From NCBI GenBank assembly GCA_019347785.1, contig JAHWKQ010000016.1:1481-18646 (forward strand): 17,166 bases of DNA, read 5' to 3'. The position numbers and the translations under genes were made by a program. Origin of the DNA: Actinomycetota bacterium. Its GTDB lineage: Bacteria > Actinomycetota > Nitriliruptoria > Euzebyales > Egibacteraceae. The notes beneath the pieces were generated by a model that saw nothing but the letters and a program-made list of their open reading frames with translations, did no database searches and was not told the origin of the DNA. Shown piece by piece: positions 7,339 through 14,975 of the stretch; position 1 is the first letter of the stretch, and the number at the start of each line of letters is the position of its first letter.

Positions 7339-7995
7339 TCACGACCTGCGGATCTCGACGTGCACGTGGGGCGCGCGCCCGGTCCAGGTGTCGATCTGGG
7401 AGACGAACGGCAGGCGGCGGGCGCGGGTGGCCACACGGGTGCGGCCGGCGGCGACGCGCTGGCCCGGCCTGATGCGGACGTCGCGGATGTGCAGCATCAC
7501 CACCCGCAGGCTGGGGCGACGGCGGGGGACGATCACCACGATCATGTCGCGGTGCCGCCCGTAGAGGCGGTAGCCGCCGACGTAGGAGACCCGCCCGGTG
7601 ACGGCGCTGCGCACCGGTGCCGTCGAGCGCATCGCCACGTCCACCGCCGACGTCGCCGGCGTCCCCCTGCCCCGCGACGGCATGACCCGGTAGGCGGCGC
7701 CGGCCGACCGGCGCGGTGGTCGGTACCTGCGGTTGTGGTTGGCGATGAGCCTGCCGCTGGGGCGCATCCGGCGGGCGGTGCGCGAGGACGCCTCGTGGAA
7801 GCCGACCAGGCGCGGGACCCCGGCCGGGGAGCGCAGCCGCACCTTGGCGTACGTGGCCATGCTCGGCGTGCGCCGGGGCCGTTCGACCGCCGCCCCGCTC
7901 TGCGCGAAGCCGCCGGTCTGGGCCACCAGCAGCGCCGCGATGAGCAGCGGGCGCCACCGGCGACCGGCTCCGCGGGAAGTCGTCGCCGTCGCCAT
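7339..7995 (-). CDS. Secreted M23/LytM-like protein with divergent zinc site
   Basis: This is a 218-residue protein with an N-terminal signal sequence: basic residues, then a hydrophobic core RPLLIAALLVAQTGGFA (about 15-31). The C-terminal part follows the M23 peptidoglycan-hydrolase pattern: SAVDVAMRSTAPVRSAVTGRVSYVG, then VVMLHIRDVRIRPGQRVAAG, and the final PHVHVEI with the H-x-H motif (H210, H212). The first zinc ligand is altered: the usual HxGxD has T115 in place of histidine, although D119 is kept. H169 is also present. From memory, an actinobacterial subfamily shares the SRGRGT...SAVD block, so the change may be subfamily-wide. It may be a weak or non-catalytic cell-wall protein. No clear ribosome site was seen; the start is supported by the signal peptide. 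Confidence 0.72.
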   Translation of the reverse strand: MATATTSRGAGRRWRPLLIAALLVAQTGGFAQSGAAVERPRRTPSMATYAKVRLRSPAGVPRLVGFHEASSRTARRMRPSGRLIANHNRRYRPPRRSAGAAYRVMPSRGRGTPATSAVDVAMRSTAPVRSAVTGRVSYVGGYRLYGRHRDMIVVIVPRRRPSLRVVMLHIRDVRIRPGQRVAAGRTRVATRARRLPFVSQIDTWTGRAPHVHVEIRRS

Positions 7996-8012
7996 CCACG
8001 ACAGCGATCGGC

Positions 8013-8028
8013 GCGCGCAGAGGCGCGC
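8013..8028. other. Short GC hairpin
   Basis: GCGCGC (8013-8018), loop AGAG and GCGCGC (8023-8028) form a 6-bp stem in the 95-bp gap between the 8091-8462 gene and the M23-like gene. It might end transcription of the former or shape the leader of the latter. It has no T-run in the minus-strand direction. Confidence 0.22.
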
Positions 8029-8090
8029 TTGAGCGGTTCGGCGCCGTCAGGCCCCGGGCCGCGTCGGCGGTGCGCCGCGGCGGCTGGGGC

Positions 8091-8462
8091 TCAGGCTTGC
8101 GGAGGGCGCACGGGGAAGCCGGCGCGGGCAGCCTCCAGGCCGTCGACCTCGAAGACGACCTCGTAGCCGTCGTCGGCGTACTCGAAGGCCTGGTCGCCGA
8201 CGAAGTCGGCGGCCTCGTCGGTGTCGACGTACTCCCGGTCGACGGGCTCGCGCACGGTCCGACCGTGGGGGTCCACGATGCGCCACGTCTCGGTGAAGGC
8301 GCCGTCGGTGTGGTCCCACGCCCGCACGACCACGAACTCGGCCGCCGGCGCCGGCGGTTCCCCTCTCAGCTCCACGCCCGGCTCCAGGTCACGGATGTGC
8401 CCCGAGGCCAGCCGGTAGCGCTGGCTGTCCACCACCTTGGCGTAACGCAGCGTCGCGTCCAT
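8091..8462 (-). CDS. Hypothetical acidic protein, 123 residues
   Basis: ATG 8462 is preceded by GGAAGGGGACGAC, a strong ribosome site, so this is very likely a real gene. The protein (MDATLRYAKVVDSQRYRLA...) is rich in Asp and Glu, has no signal peptide or membrane segment, and ends GFPVRPPQA. A strand-rich pattern around FVVVRAWDHTDGAFTETWRIVDPHGRTV suggests a small beta domain. I do not recognise the family. It shares strand with the M23-like gene 95 bp downstream but a hairpin lies between. Confidence 0.75.
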   Translation of the reverse strand: MDATLRYAKVVDSQRYRLASGHIRDLEPGVELRGEPPAPAAEFVVVRAWDHTDGAFTETWRIVDPHGRTVREPVDREYVDTDEAADFVGDQAFEYADDGYEVVFEVDGLEAARAGFPVRPPQA

Positions 8463-8548
8463 GTCGTCCCCTTCCGTCGCAGGCCCCGAAGCGTGCCCCG
8501 CGCCGGCGCCGGGTAGCCAGCCTCCGTGACCGCGCGGGAGAGGTGGCC

Positions 8549-9553
8549 GTGACGCTCACCGTGGCCCTGGCGGGCGACACGATGCTGGGCCGGGGCGTGG
8601 CCGACCTGCTGCGCCGGGGAAGACGCCGCCTGTTCGCCGACGAGGTCGTCGACGCGACACGCGACGCCGACCTGTGCGTGCTGAACCTGGAGTGCTGCGT
8701 GTCCGAGCGCGGCCGGCGCTGGGCGGCCCCCGGCAAGCCGTTCTTCTTCCGGGCCCCGCCGTCGGCCGTCGCCGAGCTGCGCCGGCTCGGCGTGGACGCG
8801 GTCACCCTGGCCAACAACCACGCGCTGGACTACGGCCCGGACGCGCTCGCCGACACCATCGGGCATCTCGATGAGGCGGGTATCGCCTCGGTCGGCGCCG
8901 GGCCCGACCGGCGCACCGCTCGCCGGCTGCTGCGCATGGACGCCGGGGGCGCGCGGCTGGGGCTGCTGGGCCTGGCCGACCACCCGGAGGACTTCGCCGC
9001 CGGTCCCGACCGACCCGGCATCGCCTACGCCGACCTGCGAGACGGGGTGCCGGACTGGGTCACCGCGGCCGTGCGGGGCGCGGAGGCCGACACGACCCTG
9101 GTCGCACCGCACTGGGGCCCCAACATGACCGCGGAGCCGGTCCCGCACGTCCGCGCGGCCGCCGACGCGCTGCTCGCCGCCGGCGCGACTTTGGTGGCCG
9201 GTCACTCGGCCCACGTCTGCCACGGCGTGGCCGTCCGCCGTGGCGCCGCGGTGCTGTTCGACCTGGGCGACTTCGTCGACGACTACGCCGTGGACCCGGA
9301 CCTGCGCAACGACCTGTCGATGCTGTGGCGCGTCACCGTGGGGCCCGAGGGCCCCCGGCGCGTCGAGGCGCTGCCGTTGTGGCTGGACTTCGCCTTCACC
9401 CGGCTGGCCGAGGGGGCGGAGGCGGAGTGGCTGCGCCGGCGCTTCCGCGACGCCTGCGCCGCGCTGGGCACGCCGGTGCGCGAGCGCGGGGGCTGGCTGG
9501 TGGTCGACGTGCCGGACGGCGGGGCCGGCGCCGCGGCGGGGACGGCCCGCTAG
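8549..9553 (+). CDS. CapA-family (PGA_cap) metallophosphatase-fold protein
   Basis: This protein of about 334 residues has the CapA/poly-gamma-glutamate synthesis fold, a calcineurin-like metallophosphatase relative. Motifs in order are VALAGDTMLGRGV (metal-binding GD), VLNLECCVSE (NLE), TLANNHALDYG (NNH), VAPHWGPN (HWG), LVAGHSAHV (GHSAHV) and VLFDLGDFVDDY. All the usual metal-site motifs are kept. No signal peptide or membrane anchor is visible, unlike capsule-associated CapA, and no capsule genes (CapB, CapC) are nearby, so the role is open. GTG 8549 is chosen because GGGAGAGG lies 5 bases upstream; GTG 8543 is an alternative adding two residues. Its TAG overlaps the convergent rtcB stop. 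Confidence 0.85.
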   Translation: MTLTVALAGDTMLGRGVADLLRRGRRRLFADEVVDATRDADLCVLNLECCVSERGRRWAAPGKPFFFRAPPSAVAELRRLGVDAVTLANNHALDYGPDALADTIGHLDEAGIASVGAGPDRRTARRLLRMDAGGARLGLLGLADHPEDFAAGPDRPGIAYADLRDGVPDWVTAAVRGAEADTTLVAPHWGPNMTAEPVPHVRAAADALLAAGATLVAGHSAHVCHGVAVRRGAAVLFDLGDFVDDYAVDPDLRNDLSMLWRVTVGPEGPRRVEALPLWLDFAFTRLAEGAEAEWLRRRFRDACAALGTPVRERGGWLVVDVPDGGAGAAAGTAR

Positions 9554-10977
9554 CCCTTGACGACGCCCAGCGGGCGCAGGCGGGCGACCCTGCGTGACAG
9601 CCCCGCCGCCTCGCAGACGCGGACGACCTCGTCGACGTCCTTGTAGGCGGTGGGAGCCTCCTCGGCCAGGCCACGGTCGGACAGCGCCCGGACGGCGACC
9701 CCCGCCCGGGCCAGCTCGTCGGCCAGCGTCCGGCCCCGGACCCGCCGGCGGGCGGCGCGACGGCTGTGCGTGCGGCCCGCCCCGTGGCACGTCGACGCGA
9801 ACCCCTCTCCACCCGCGCCCGCCAACAGCCAGGAGGCGGTCCCCATGGAGCCGGGCACGGCGACCGGCTGCCCGCTGGCGCGGTAGGCCGGCGGGAGGTC
9901 GGGATGGCCCGGCGGCAACGCCAGCGTGGCGCCCTTGCGGTGCACGCACAGCACCCGGCGGCGCCCCGCGTGCTCATGGGGCTCCAGCTTGGCCATGTTG
10001 TGCGACACGTCGTAGACGAGCCGCAGCCCCCGGTCGCCGAACGCCGCGCCGAAGGCGTCACGTGCCGCCTCCGCCAGCACCTGGCGGTTCGCCCGACCGT
10101 AGTTGGCCGCCGCCGCCATGGCGCCCAGGTAGGCGCCGCCCTCCCGCGAGTCCACCGGCATGCACGCCAGCTGGCGGTCGGGCACCTGGATGCCGTGGTG
10201 GCGCATGCCCGCGTCCATGGCCCGCACGTGATCGACGCAGACCTGGTGGCCCAGGCCCCGCGACCCGGAGTGGATCATGACGGTCAGCTGTCCCTGGTGG
10301 ACACCGAAGGCCGCGGCGGCGTCGGCGTCCACGACGCGGTCGACGACCTGCACCTCCAGGAAGTGGTTGCCGCCTCCCAGGCTGCCGAGCTGCCGCAGCC
10401 CGCGGTCCAGCGCCTTGACGCCCACCCCCTCGACCTCGGCGTCGGCCAGGCGTCCGTGGTCCTCGGTGCGCTCGAGGTCGTCCGACGTGCCGTAGCCGCA
10501 CGCCACGGCGTGGGCTGCGCCGTCGGCCAGCACCCGTCGCAGCGCGGCGTGGTCGGCCATCTCCCACAGGCCCCCCGGACCGGTCCCCCGGGGGACGCCG
10601 CGGTCCAGGTGGTCCATGAGCGTCTCGAACGCGTCCGGCTCGACCTCGTCGTGCGCCAGCGGAGCGGCCAGGACGCGCACGCCGCAGGAGATGTCGAAGC
10701 CGACGCCCCCGGGGGAGACGACGCCTCCCTCGTCGACGTCCGTGGCCGCCACGCCGCCGATCGGGAAGCCGTAGCCCAGGTGCAGGTCGGGCATCGCGTA
10801 CGAGCCGGCCACGATCCCCGGCAGCGTGGCGACGTTGACGACCTGCTCCAGCGTCTCCCCGTCGTCGTCGGGCAGGCAGGCTCGGGAGGCGAAGACCACC
10901 CCCGGGACCCGCATGGCCCCGGTCCGCGCGATCTCGAAGCGCGCATCGCCGCGGCGGCGCAGGCTCACCGCGGCCAC
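9550..10977 (-). CDS. rtcB: RtcB-family RNA ligase
   Basis: This is a 475-residue protein of usual RtcB length. RtcB joins RNA 2',3'-cyclic or 3'-phosphate ends to 5'-OH ends using GTP and Mn2+. All core active-site residues are visible: D95 and C98 in GVGFDISCGVRVL, N204/H205 in GGGNHFLEV, H236 in MIHSGSRGLGHQ, H326 in VYDVSHNMAKLE, and the guanylated histidine H398 in STCHGAGRTHSR. The family N-terminal PDLHLGYGFPIGGV is also present. It starts at GTG 10977 with only a weak G-rich ribosome site; a second in-frame GTG lies 3 codons later. The stop shares CTAG with the convergent CapA gene (9550-9553). An archease gene lies divergently 84 bp away, which supports a functional RNA repair or splicing ligase. 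Confidence 0.95.
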   Translation of the reverse strand: MAAVSLRRRGDARFEIARTGAMRVPGVVFASRACLPDDDGETLEQVVNVATLPGIVAGSYAMPDLHLGYGFPIGGVAATDVDEGGVVSPGGVGFDISCGVRVLAAPLAHDEVEPDAFETLMDHLDRGVPRGTGPGGLWEMADHAALRRVLADGAAHAVACGYGTSDDLERTEDHGRLADAEVEGVGVKALDRGLRQLGSLGGGNHFLEVQVVDRVVDADAAAAFGVHQGQLTVMIHSGSRGLGHQVCVDHVRAMDAGMRHHGIQVPDRQLACMPVDSREGGAYLGAMAAAANYGRANRQVLAEAARDAFGAAFGDRGLRLVYDVSHNMAKLEPHEHAGRRRVLCVHRKGATLALPPGHPDLPPAYRASGQPVAVPGSMGTASWLLAGAGGEGFASTCHGAGRTHSRRAARRRVRGRTLADELARAGVAVRALSDRGLAEEAPTAYKDVDEVVRVCEAAGLSRRVARLRPLGVVKG

Positions 10978-11061
10978 GCACCACGACCCCCGCCGTGGGG
11001 TACACCGGTGGTCCTGGGCCCCGGCGACCCGCCCGGGCCGCTGTCATACCGGGGAGATCGC

Positions 11062-11487
11062 ATGGCGTCCCACCACGGTGGCGCGTTCGAGCTCGTCGGC
11101 CGTGGCTCGGACCTGGCGATCCGGGTGCGCGGCCCCGACCCGTCGGCCTGCCTGGCGTCGGCCGTCGAGGGTCTCGCCGCGTCGCTGGCCGAGGTCGGCT
11201 CGGGGGTCGAGCGCCGGCGTGTGCCACTGCGCCTCGCCGGTGACCGCCCCGTCGACCTGCTCGTGTCGCTGGTGCAGGAGGCCATCCTGCTGCTGGACAC
11301 CGAGGGGCTGTTGGCGGTCGGCCTCGCCGCCGCGACCGTGGACCGCGGGCTGAGTGGCGAGCTCGTGGTGGTCGACTTGGACGACGTCGTCGTACACGGC
11401 GACCCGCCCAAGGCCGCGACCTGGCACGACGCCCGCCTCGACGCGTCGGAGGGACGGTGGGAGGGGTCGGTCACGGTCGACCTGTGA
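11062..11487 (+). CDS. Archease family protein (RtcB activator), diverged N-terminus
   Basis: This is a 141-residue protein of archease size. Archease promotes guanylylation and turnover of RtcB. The pattern AFELVGRGSDLAIRVRGP parallels the family F..xDHTADVGIxAxG start, but the His/Thr of DHTAD are replaced; the metal-binding aspartate (D17) is kept. VDLLVSLVQEAILLLDTEG matches the LLxxLLxElLxL.d block. DPPKAATWHDARLD (K117) matches the KAVTYH block. The C-terminal SVTVDL keeps the second conserved aspartate (D140). GGGGAG five bases before ATG 11062 supports the start. The divergent rtcB gene makes the assignment more secure. The weak N-terminal motif suggests a fast-evolving or lineage-specific archease. 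Confidence 0.8.
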   Translation: MASHHGGAFELVGRGSDLAIRVRGPDPSACLASAVEGLAASLAEVGSGVERRRVPLRLAGDRPVDLLVSLVQEAILLLDTEGLLAVGLAAATVDRGLSGELVVVDLDDVVVHGDPPKAATWHDARLDASEGRWEGSVTVDL

Positions 11488-11517
11488 GCTGGGGCGCGCC
11501 GGGTCCGGCCCGGGCTC
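11486..11517. terminator. Possible bidirectional terminator between archease and Fpg genes
   Basis: The 28-bp gap between two convergent genes contains nested inverted repeats: GAGC (11486-11489) with GCTC (11514-11517), and CCGGG (11499-11503) with CCCGG (11509-11513). The placement between convergent stops fits shared termination. The stems are short and have no T-tract. Confidence 0.3.
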
Positions 11518-12304
11518 ACGCCGTCTCCGGCTGGCAGTCGGGGCACCAGCGCGTCGAGCGGCCGGCGACCGTGTCCGAGCGCACGGCCGCGCCGCAGCGC
11601 GGGCACCGGGGGTCGGCGACGTCGCGCACGCCGGTCAGCCAGTCGTCGTCCCGAGGCACGCGCCCCCTGGGCACCGCGCCCTCCAGCACCTCCCGCAGCG
11701 AGCGGTGGATCGCCGCCAGCTCGTCCGCGGACAGGGACGCCGCCGGCCTGGCGGGATGAACGCGCGCGCGCCAAAGGGTCTCGTCGACCACGAGGTTGCC
11801 GGGGCCCGCGACGACGGCCTGGTCCATGAGCGCGGACTTCACACCGCCGCGGCGTTCTGCCAGGAGCCCGGCCAGCTGCTCCCGCGTCGCCGTCTTCGCG
11901 TCGGGACCCAGAGGCCCGGTGATGTCGGCCAGGTCGCGCTCGTGCCGCGCGAGCCAGGCCCCGCCCAGCTTGCGCATCGAGCTCACCCGCAGCTCCCCGG
12001 TGTCGAGGACGAAGACCAGCCGGTCGTGGCGATGCCGGCCGGACCCGTCCGACGACCATTCCAGCCGGCCGCTCATGCCGAAGTGCAGCGCCACCACCGG
12101 TCCGTCGTCGGTCGGGGCGAACAGCCACTTGCCGTGTCGCCGCGGGGCCGCGAACCGGCGCCCGTGCAGGGCCCGGCCGAGCCCCTGGACGCTGGTGCCG
12201 CGCAGCACCTGGGGGTCCGGGGCGGTGACCCGGATGACACGGCGGCCCTGGGCGTGACGCGCGAAGAACCGCCGGAAGCCCTCGACGTCGGGCAGCTCCG
12301 GCAC
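11516..12304 (-). CDS. Fpg/Nei-family DNA glycosylase/AP lyase
   Basis: This is a 262-residue base-excision repair enzyme. After removal of the initiator residue the mature protein begins PELPD, the proline being the Schiff-base nucleophile and the glutamate the proton donor. K59 in RRHGKW matches the conserved beta-hairpin lysine. FGMSGRL (75-81) is the family motif, GPGNLVVDETLWRARVHP (about 167-184) is the helix-two-turn-helix, and the C-terminal zinc finger has C234/C237/C254/C257 with RSTRWCPDCQ. Because of these features it should excise oxidised bases; Fpg (8-oxoG) versus Nei-like preference cannot be settled by eye. GTG 12304 is chosen over upstream starts because it gives exactly the VPELPD N-terminus and has AAGGA 7 bases upstream. 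Confidence 0.92.
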   Translation of the reverse strand: MPELPDVEGFRRFFARHAQGRRVIRVTAPDPQVLRGTSVQGLGRALHGRRFAAPRRHGKWLFAPTDDGPVVALHFGMSGRLEWSSDGSGRHRHDRLVFVLDTGELRVSSMRKLGGAWLARHERDLADITGPLGPDAKTATREQLAGLLAERRGGVKSALMDQAVVAGPGNLVVDETLWRARVHPARPAASLSADELAAIHRSLREVLEGAVPRGRVPRDDDWLTGVRDVADPRCPRCGAAVRSDTVAGRSTRWCPDCQPETA

Positions 12305-12413
12305 GGGACGTCCTTCGTGTCGCGGCCGGCGAGCATGCCACCGCCGATGCATTCATGTCCAGGTCGGCGGGGAGGAAGCTGACGCGTACCGGCACGGACG
12401 AGGGTAGGTGGTG

Positions 12414-12731
12414 ATGGGGAACGAGCCGGGGGACGCCGGCGGCGGTCGCAGCCCGACGGCCCAGGTGCGGCGGATGCTCGACGACCTGGTCGAGCGCGTC
12501 CGCGGTGGGGTCGGCGAGGTCGCCGACCCCGGGACCCGGGCGCTGCTGGAGACGACGGCCGAGGTGCTCATCGGGCTGCGGCGGGCCTACGAGCACCACG
12601 ACCACGGCAGCGAGGAGGCGTGGCGGGACGCCGGGGACCAGCCCGCGGGCGGCCGGCCCGACCGGGCGCCGGATCACACGTCCGCTCGCGCGGCCCAGGC
12701 CGCCGTCGACGCGGCCGAGGACAGTCGGTAG
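12414..12731 (+). CDS. Small hypothetical protein, about 105 residues
   Basis: The protein (MGNEPGDAGGGRSPTAQVRRMLDDLVERVRGGVG...) is soluble, with an amphipathic helical centre (about residues 16-60) and a charged, disordered-looking C-terminus rich in Ala, Asp and Arg. ATG 12414 is preferred over GTG 12408/12411 because GAGGG lies 9 bases upstream. It is divergent from the glycosylase gene (109-bp gap). I do not recognise the family and it has no catalytic motif. Confidence 0.55.
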   Translation: MGNEPGDAGGGRSPTAQVRRMLDDLVERVRGGVGEVADPGTRALLETTAEVLIGLRRAYEHHDHGSEEAWRDAGDQPAGGRPDRAPDHTSARAAQAAVDAAEDSR

Positions 12732-12757
12732 CCGGCGCCCGCTCCCCACCCGCGGGA

Positions 12758-12847
12758 TCATCCGCCGGCGAGCAGGGCGGCGGCGACCATGACGACCGCG
12801 ACGACCAGCGCCGCGGGGAAGAGCCAGGTCACGCCCCCGTCACTCAC
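12758..12847 (-). CDS. Possible 29-residue single-span membrane peptide
   Basis: On the minus strand GTG 12847 begins a short frame of 29 codons: VSDGGVTWLFPAALVVAVV, then MVAAALLAGG, then TGA. A GGAGG lies 5 bases before the GTG, an almost ideal ribosome site. A short polar N-terminus is followed by one continuous hydrophobic helix of about 21 residues, as in known bacterial one-pass microproteins. It is convergent with the 12414-12731 gene (26-bp gap) and diverges from the decayed GGDEF-EAL gene. There is no known family match I can name. Chance occurrence is possible because GC-rich DNA often yields Ala/Val-rich frames. Confidence 0.45.
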   Translation of the reverse strand: MSDGGVTWLFPAALVVAVVMVAAALLAGG

Positions 12848-13002
12848 CGGGGCCTCCGGTCACGCGTGGCTGGTCCATGGGTTGCTATGGGTGATATAGG
12901 CTGAATTGTTGACCGATCCGCTTGGCATATGCTTACCCCTTGCGTCGTATCTGACCCGAGTTGCCCGTTAGTACTGCCCACCCATGCTCCGAGAAAGTTG
13001 GG

Positions 13003-14119
13003 ATGCTCCAGGACGGAGACGGCCGGCTGTTCGAGCATCTGGACCCGGCGCTGCGCCCGGCGGCCGTCCGACGCCGCGGCAGGAGGCTGAAGGAGCGCAG
13101 CAGCGATCTGCAGCGGCGGGCCGCCAGCCTGATCGAGGCCACGGCCGCGCTGCAGGGCCGTTCGAGGTCAACGGCGTGGCACCCACGGTGGACGCGAGCA
13201 TCGGCGTCGCGATGCTCCCCGAGCACGGGCGCACGTACGCCTCCCTGTTCCACCATGCCGACCGGGCCATGTACGCCGCGAAGACCGTCCGTGGGACGTG
13301 TGCCGTCTACGACCCCCATCGGGAGGCCGGGGACCGCGAGCGGCTCGCGCTGCTGGGGGAGCTCGGGCCCGCCATGCGCCGCGCCGACCTGGTGCTGTAC
13401 TACCAGCCGCAGGTCGAGCTCGCCAGCGGCAGGGCCACGGGGGCGGAGGCGCTGGTGCGCTGGGACCGCGCCGGCGGCGACCTGTTGCCGCCCGACCGGT
13501 TCGTGCCCGAGACGGAGCGCACGGGGCTGATCCACTCGCTGACGCACTACGTGCTCGAGCGGGCGCTGCGACAGCTGCGCGCCTGGCGCGACCAGGGCCT
13601 CGAGCCGACGGTGGCCGTCAACCTGTCGGTCCGCAACCTGCTGGACGCGCGGCTGCCGGAGACGGTGGTGGGGCTGCTGCGGCAGTGGGACGTGCCGCCC
13701 CACAGCGTGACCCTGGAGATCACCGAGAGCGTCGTGATGGTCGACGAGCAGCGCAGCCTGCAGGTGCTGCGTCGGCTCGCCGCCCAGGACGTGCGCCTCG
13801 CGCTCGACGACTACGACACCGGCTACGCGTCGCTGGCCTACCTGCGCGCCTGCCCATCGACGCGGTCAAGATCGACGAGTCGCTGATCTCGGGCATGACC
13901 GACGACCGCGTCGACGCGGCGGTCGTGGGCTACACGGTCAGGCTCGCCCACGAGCTGGGCCTGCGCGTGGTCGCCGAGGGGGTGGAGGACGCCGAGGTGT
14001 ACCGGGCGCTGCGCGACACCGGCTGTGACGCCATCCAGGGCAACTTCATCAGTGCGGCGCTTCCGGCCGACGAGGTCGGGGCCTTCGTGGCCAAGAAGCC
14101 CGAGACGGCACGGCCGTAG
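13003..14119 (+). pseudogene. GGDEF-EAL protein gene, internally deleted and frameshifted
   Basis: Recognisable GGDEF sequence starts only at about 13155 (GPFEVNGVAPTVDASIGVA, then LFHHADRAMYAAK), so the GGDEF signature and the rest of that domain's N-terminal part are absent. Before it, a different frame from ATG 13003 gives MLQDGDGRLFEHLDPAL and a coiled-coil-like segment (RRLKERSSDLQRRAASL), consistent with an upstream part fused out of frame by deletion. The EAL domain follows: GAEALVRW, AVNLSVRNLL, LEITESVVM and LALDDYDTGYASLAYLR, then a frame change near 13849-13851. The match resumes as LPIDAVKIDESLISGM, AEGVED and AIQGN, ending at TAG 14117-14119. All EAL catalytic residues are still encoded across the two frames, which suggests recent inactivation of a c-di-GMP phosphodiesterase domain, or a sequencing error for the second break. 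Confidence 0.78.
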
Positions 14120-14132
14120 GACGGCCTCGCGC

Positions 14133-14855
14133 TCACCGTCCGTGCCCGGCCTCGGCGGGCGCGACGCGGCCGACGACCTCCTCGGGCCCGTGCGGGGGGG
14201 CCGCCCAGCGCGTGGCGTTGACCACCACCCGCTGGATCAGCGGGTGGTGGTAGGTGGGGTACTGCTCGTCTCCCGGGCGGAAGTAGAACACGCGGCCGCG
14301 GCCGCGGCGGAAGGTGCAGCCGGAGCGGAAGACCTCTCCGCCGGAGAACCAGCTCACGAAGACGACCTCGTCGGGCGGGGGGATCTGGAACGGCTCGCCG
14401 TACATCTCCTCCACGCCGAGCTCGATCCGCTCGGGCAGCCCGGCGGCGATGGGATGGCCGTGGTCGACGACCCACAGCCGCTCCCGGTCCCCCTTGCGGT
14501 ACTTGAGCATGCAGCGGGTGCCCATGAGTGTGCGGAAGACCTTCGACAGGTGCCCCGAGTGCAGGACGACCAGTCCCATGCCGTCGAGCACCCGCCGGCG
14601 CACCCGTTCGACCGCCTCGTCGGCGACCTCCTCGTGGGCGGCGTGCCCCCACCACGTGAGTACCTCGGTCGCGTCGAGCACCTCGTCGACCAGCCCGTGG
14701 CCGGGCTCGTCCAGTGTCGCCGTCGTGACCTCGAAGCCGCCGTCCCCGGCCAGCGCGCCCGCCAGCACGGTGTGCATGCCGTGGGGATAGTGTCGTCTGA
14801 CGACGGGGTCGCGGCGCTCGTGGCGGTACTCGTTCCAGACGGTGACGCGGACCAT
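14133..14855 (-). CDS. ThuA-domain protein
   Basis: This is a 240-residue protein with the ThuA fold, a glutamine-amidotransferase-like (class I GATase/DJ-1-type flavodoxin) domain named from a trehalose utilisation protein. It begins MVRVTVWNEYRHERRD from ATG 14855, with GGAGGAG about 7 bases upstream. Typical blocks are HYPHGMHTV, TATLDEPGHGL, VLTWWGHAAHEEV, GLVVLHSGHLSKVFRTLMGT, EEMYGEPFQIP, FVSWFSGGEVFRSG and VFYFRPGDEQYPTYHHP. The frame continues upstream for hundreds of codons antisense to the VOC gene; the ribosome site and family N-terminus decide the start. The exact reaction of ThuA proteins is not settled; a link to sugar metabolism is the usual family association. The gene is divergent from the VOC gene (120-bp gap). 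Confidence 0.9.
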   Translation of the reverse strand: MVRVTVWNEYRHERRDPVVRRHYPHGMHTVLAGALAGDGGFEVTTATLDEPGHGLVDEVLDATEVLTWWGHAAHEEVADEAVERVRRRVLDGMGLVVLHSGHLSKVFRTLMGTRCMLKYRKGDRERLWVVDHGHPIAAGLPERIELGVEEMYGEPFQIPPPDEVVFVSWFSGGEVFRSGCTFRRGRGRVFYFRPGDEQYPTYHHPLIQRVVVNATRWAAPPHGPEEVVGRVAPAEAGHGR

Positions 14856-14975
14856 CTGCGGCTCCTCCCGGCTCCCCGCCACCCTGCCCGCGGCGGCGCC
14901 CCCGGACGCCTCGACCGTTTGCGCGGCCACAGTGGCGGTGGGATCCTCGCACCGCACGCGGGACAGGAGCCAGCC

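Noticed and set aside
11002..11011. CACCGGTG palindrome in the rtcB/archease gap as an operator
   Set aside because: An 8-base palindrome of mainly G and C is not significant at this base composition, and no second copy was seen.
9766..11487. 573-codon plus-strand open frame across rtcB and the archease region
   Set aside because: It lies antisense to a complete RtcB with all active-site residues. Its translation is low-complexity Arg/Val/His-rich and matches no family. Long antisense frames are expected in DNA this GC-rich.
10965..12761. 598-codon minus-strand open frame across the archease and glycosylase regions
   Set aside because: It runs antisense to the archease and in another frame of the Fpg gene. 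Its translation is Arg/Pro/Ala-rich, with no ribosome site or recognisable domain.
12909..12933. Sigma-70-like promoter TTGACC ... TATGCT upstream of the GGDEF-EAL remnant
   Set aside because: The region is locally AT-richer, but the two hexamers are only 13 bases apart, too short for a standard promoter. No better -10 was found at 16-18 bases.
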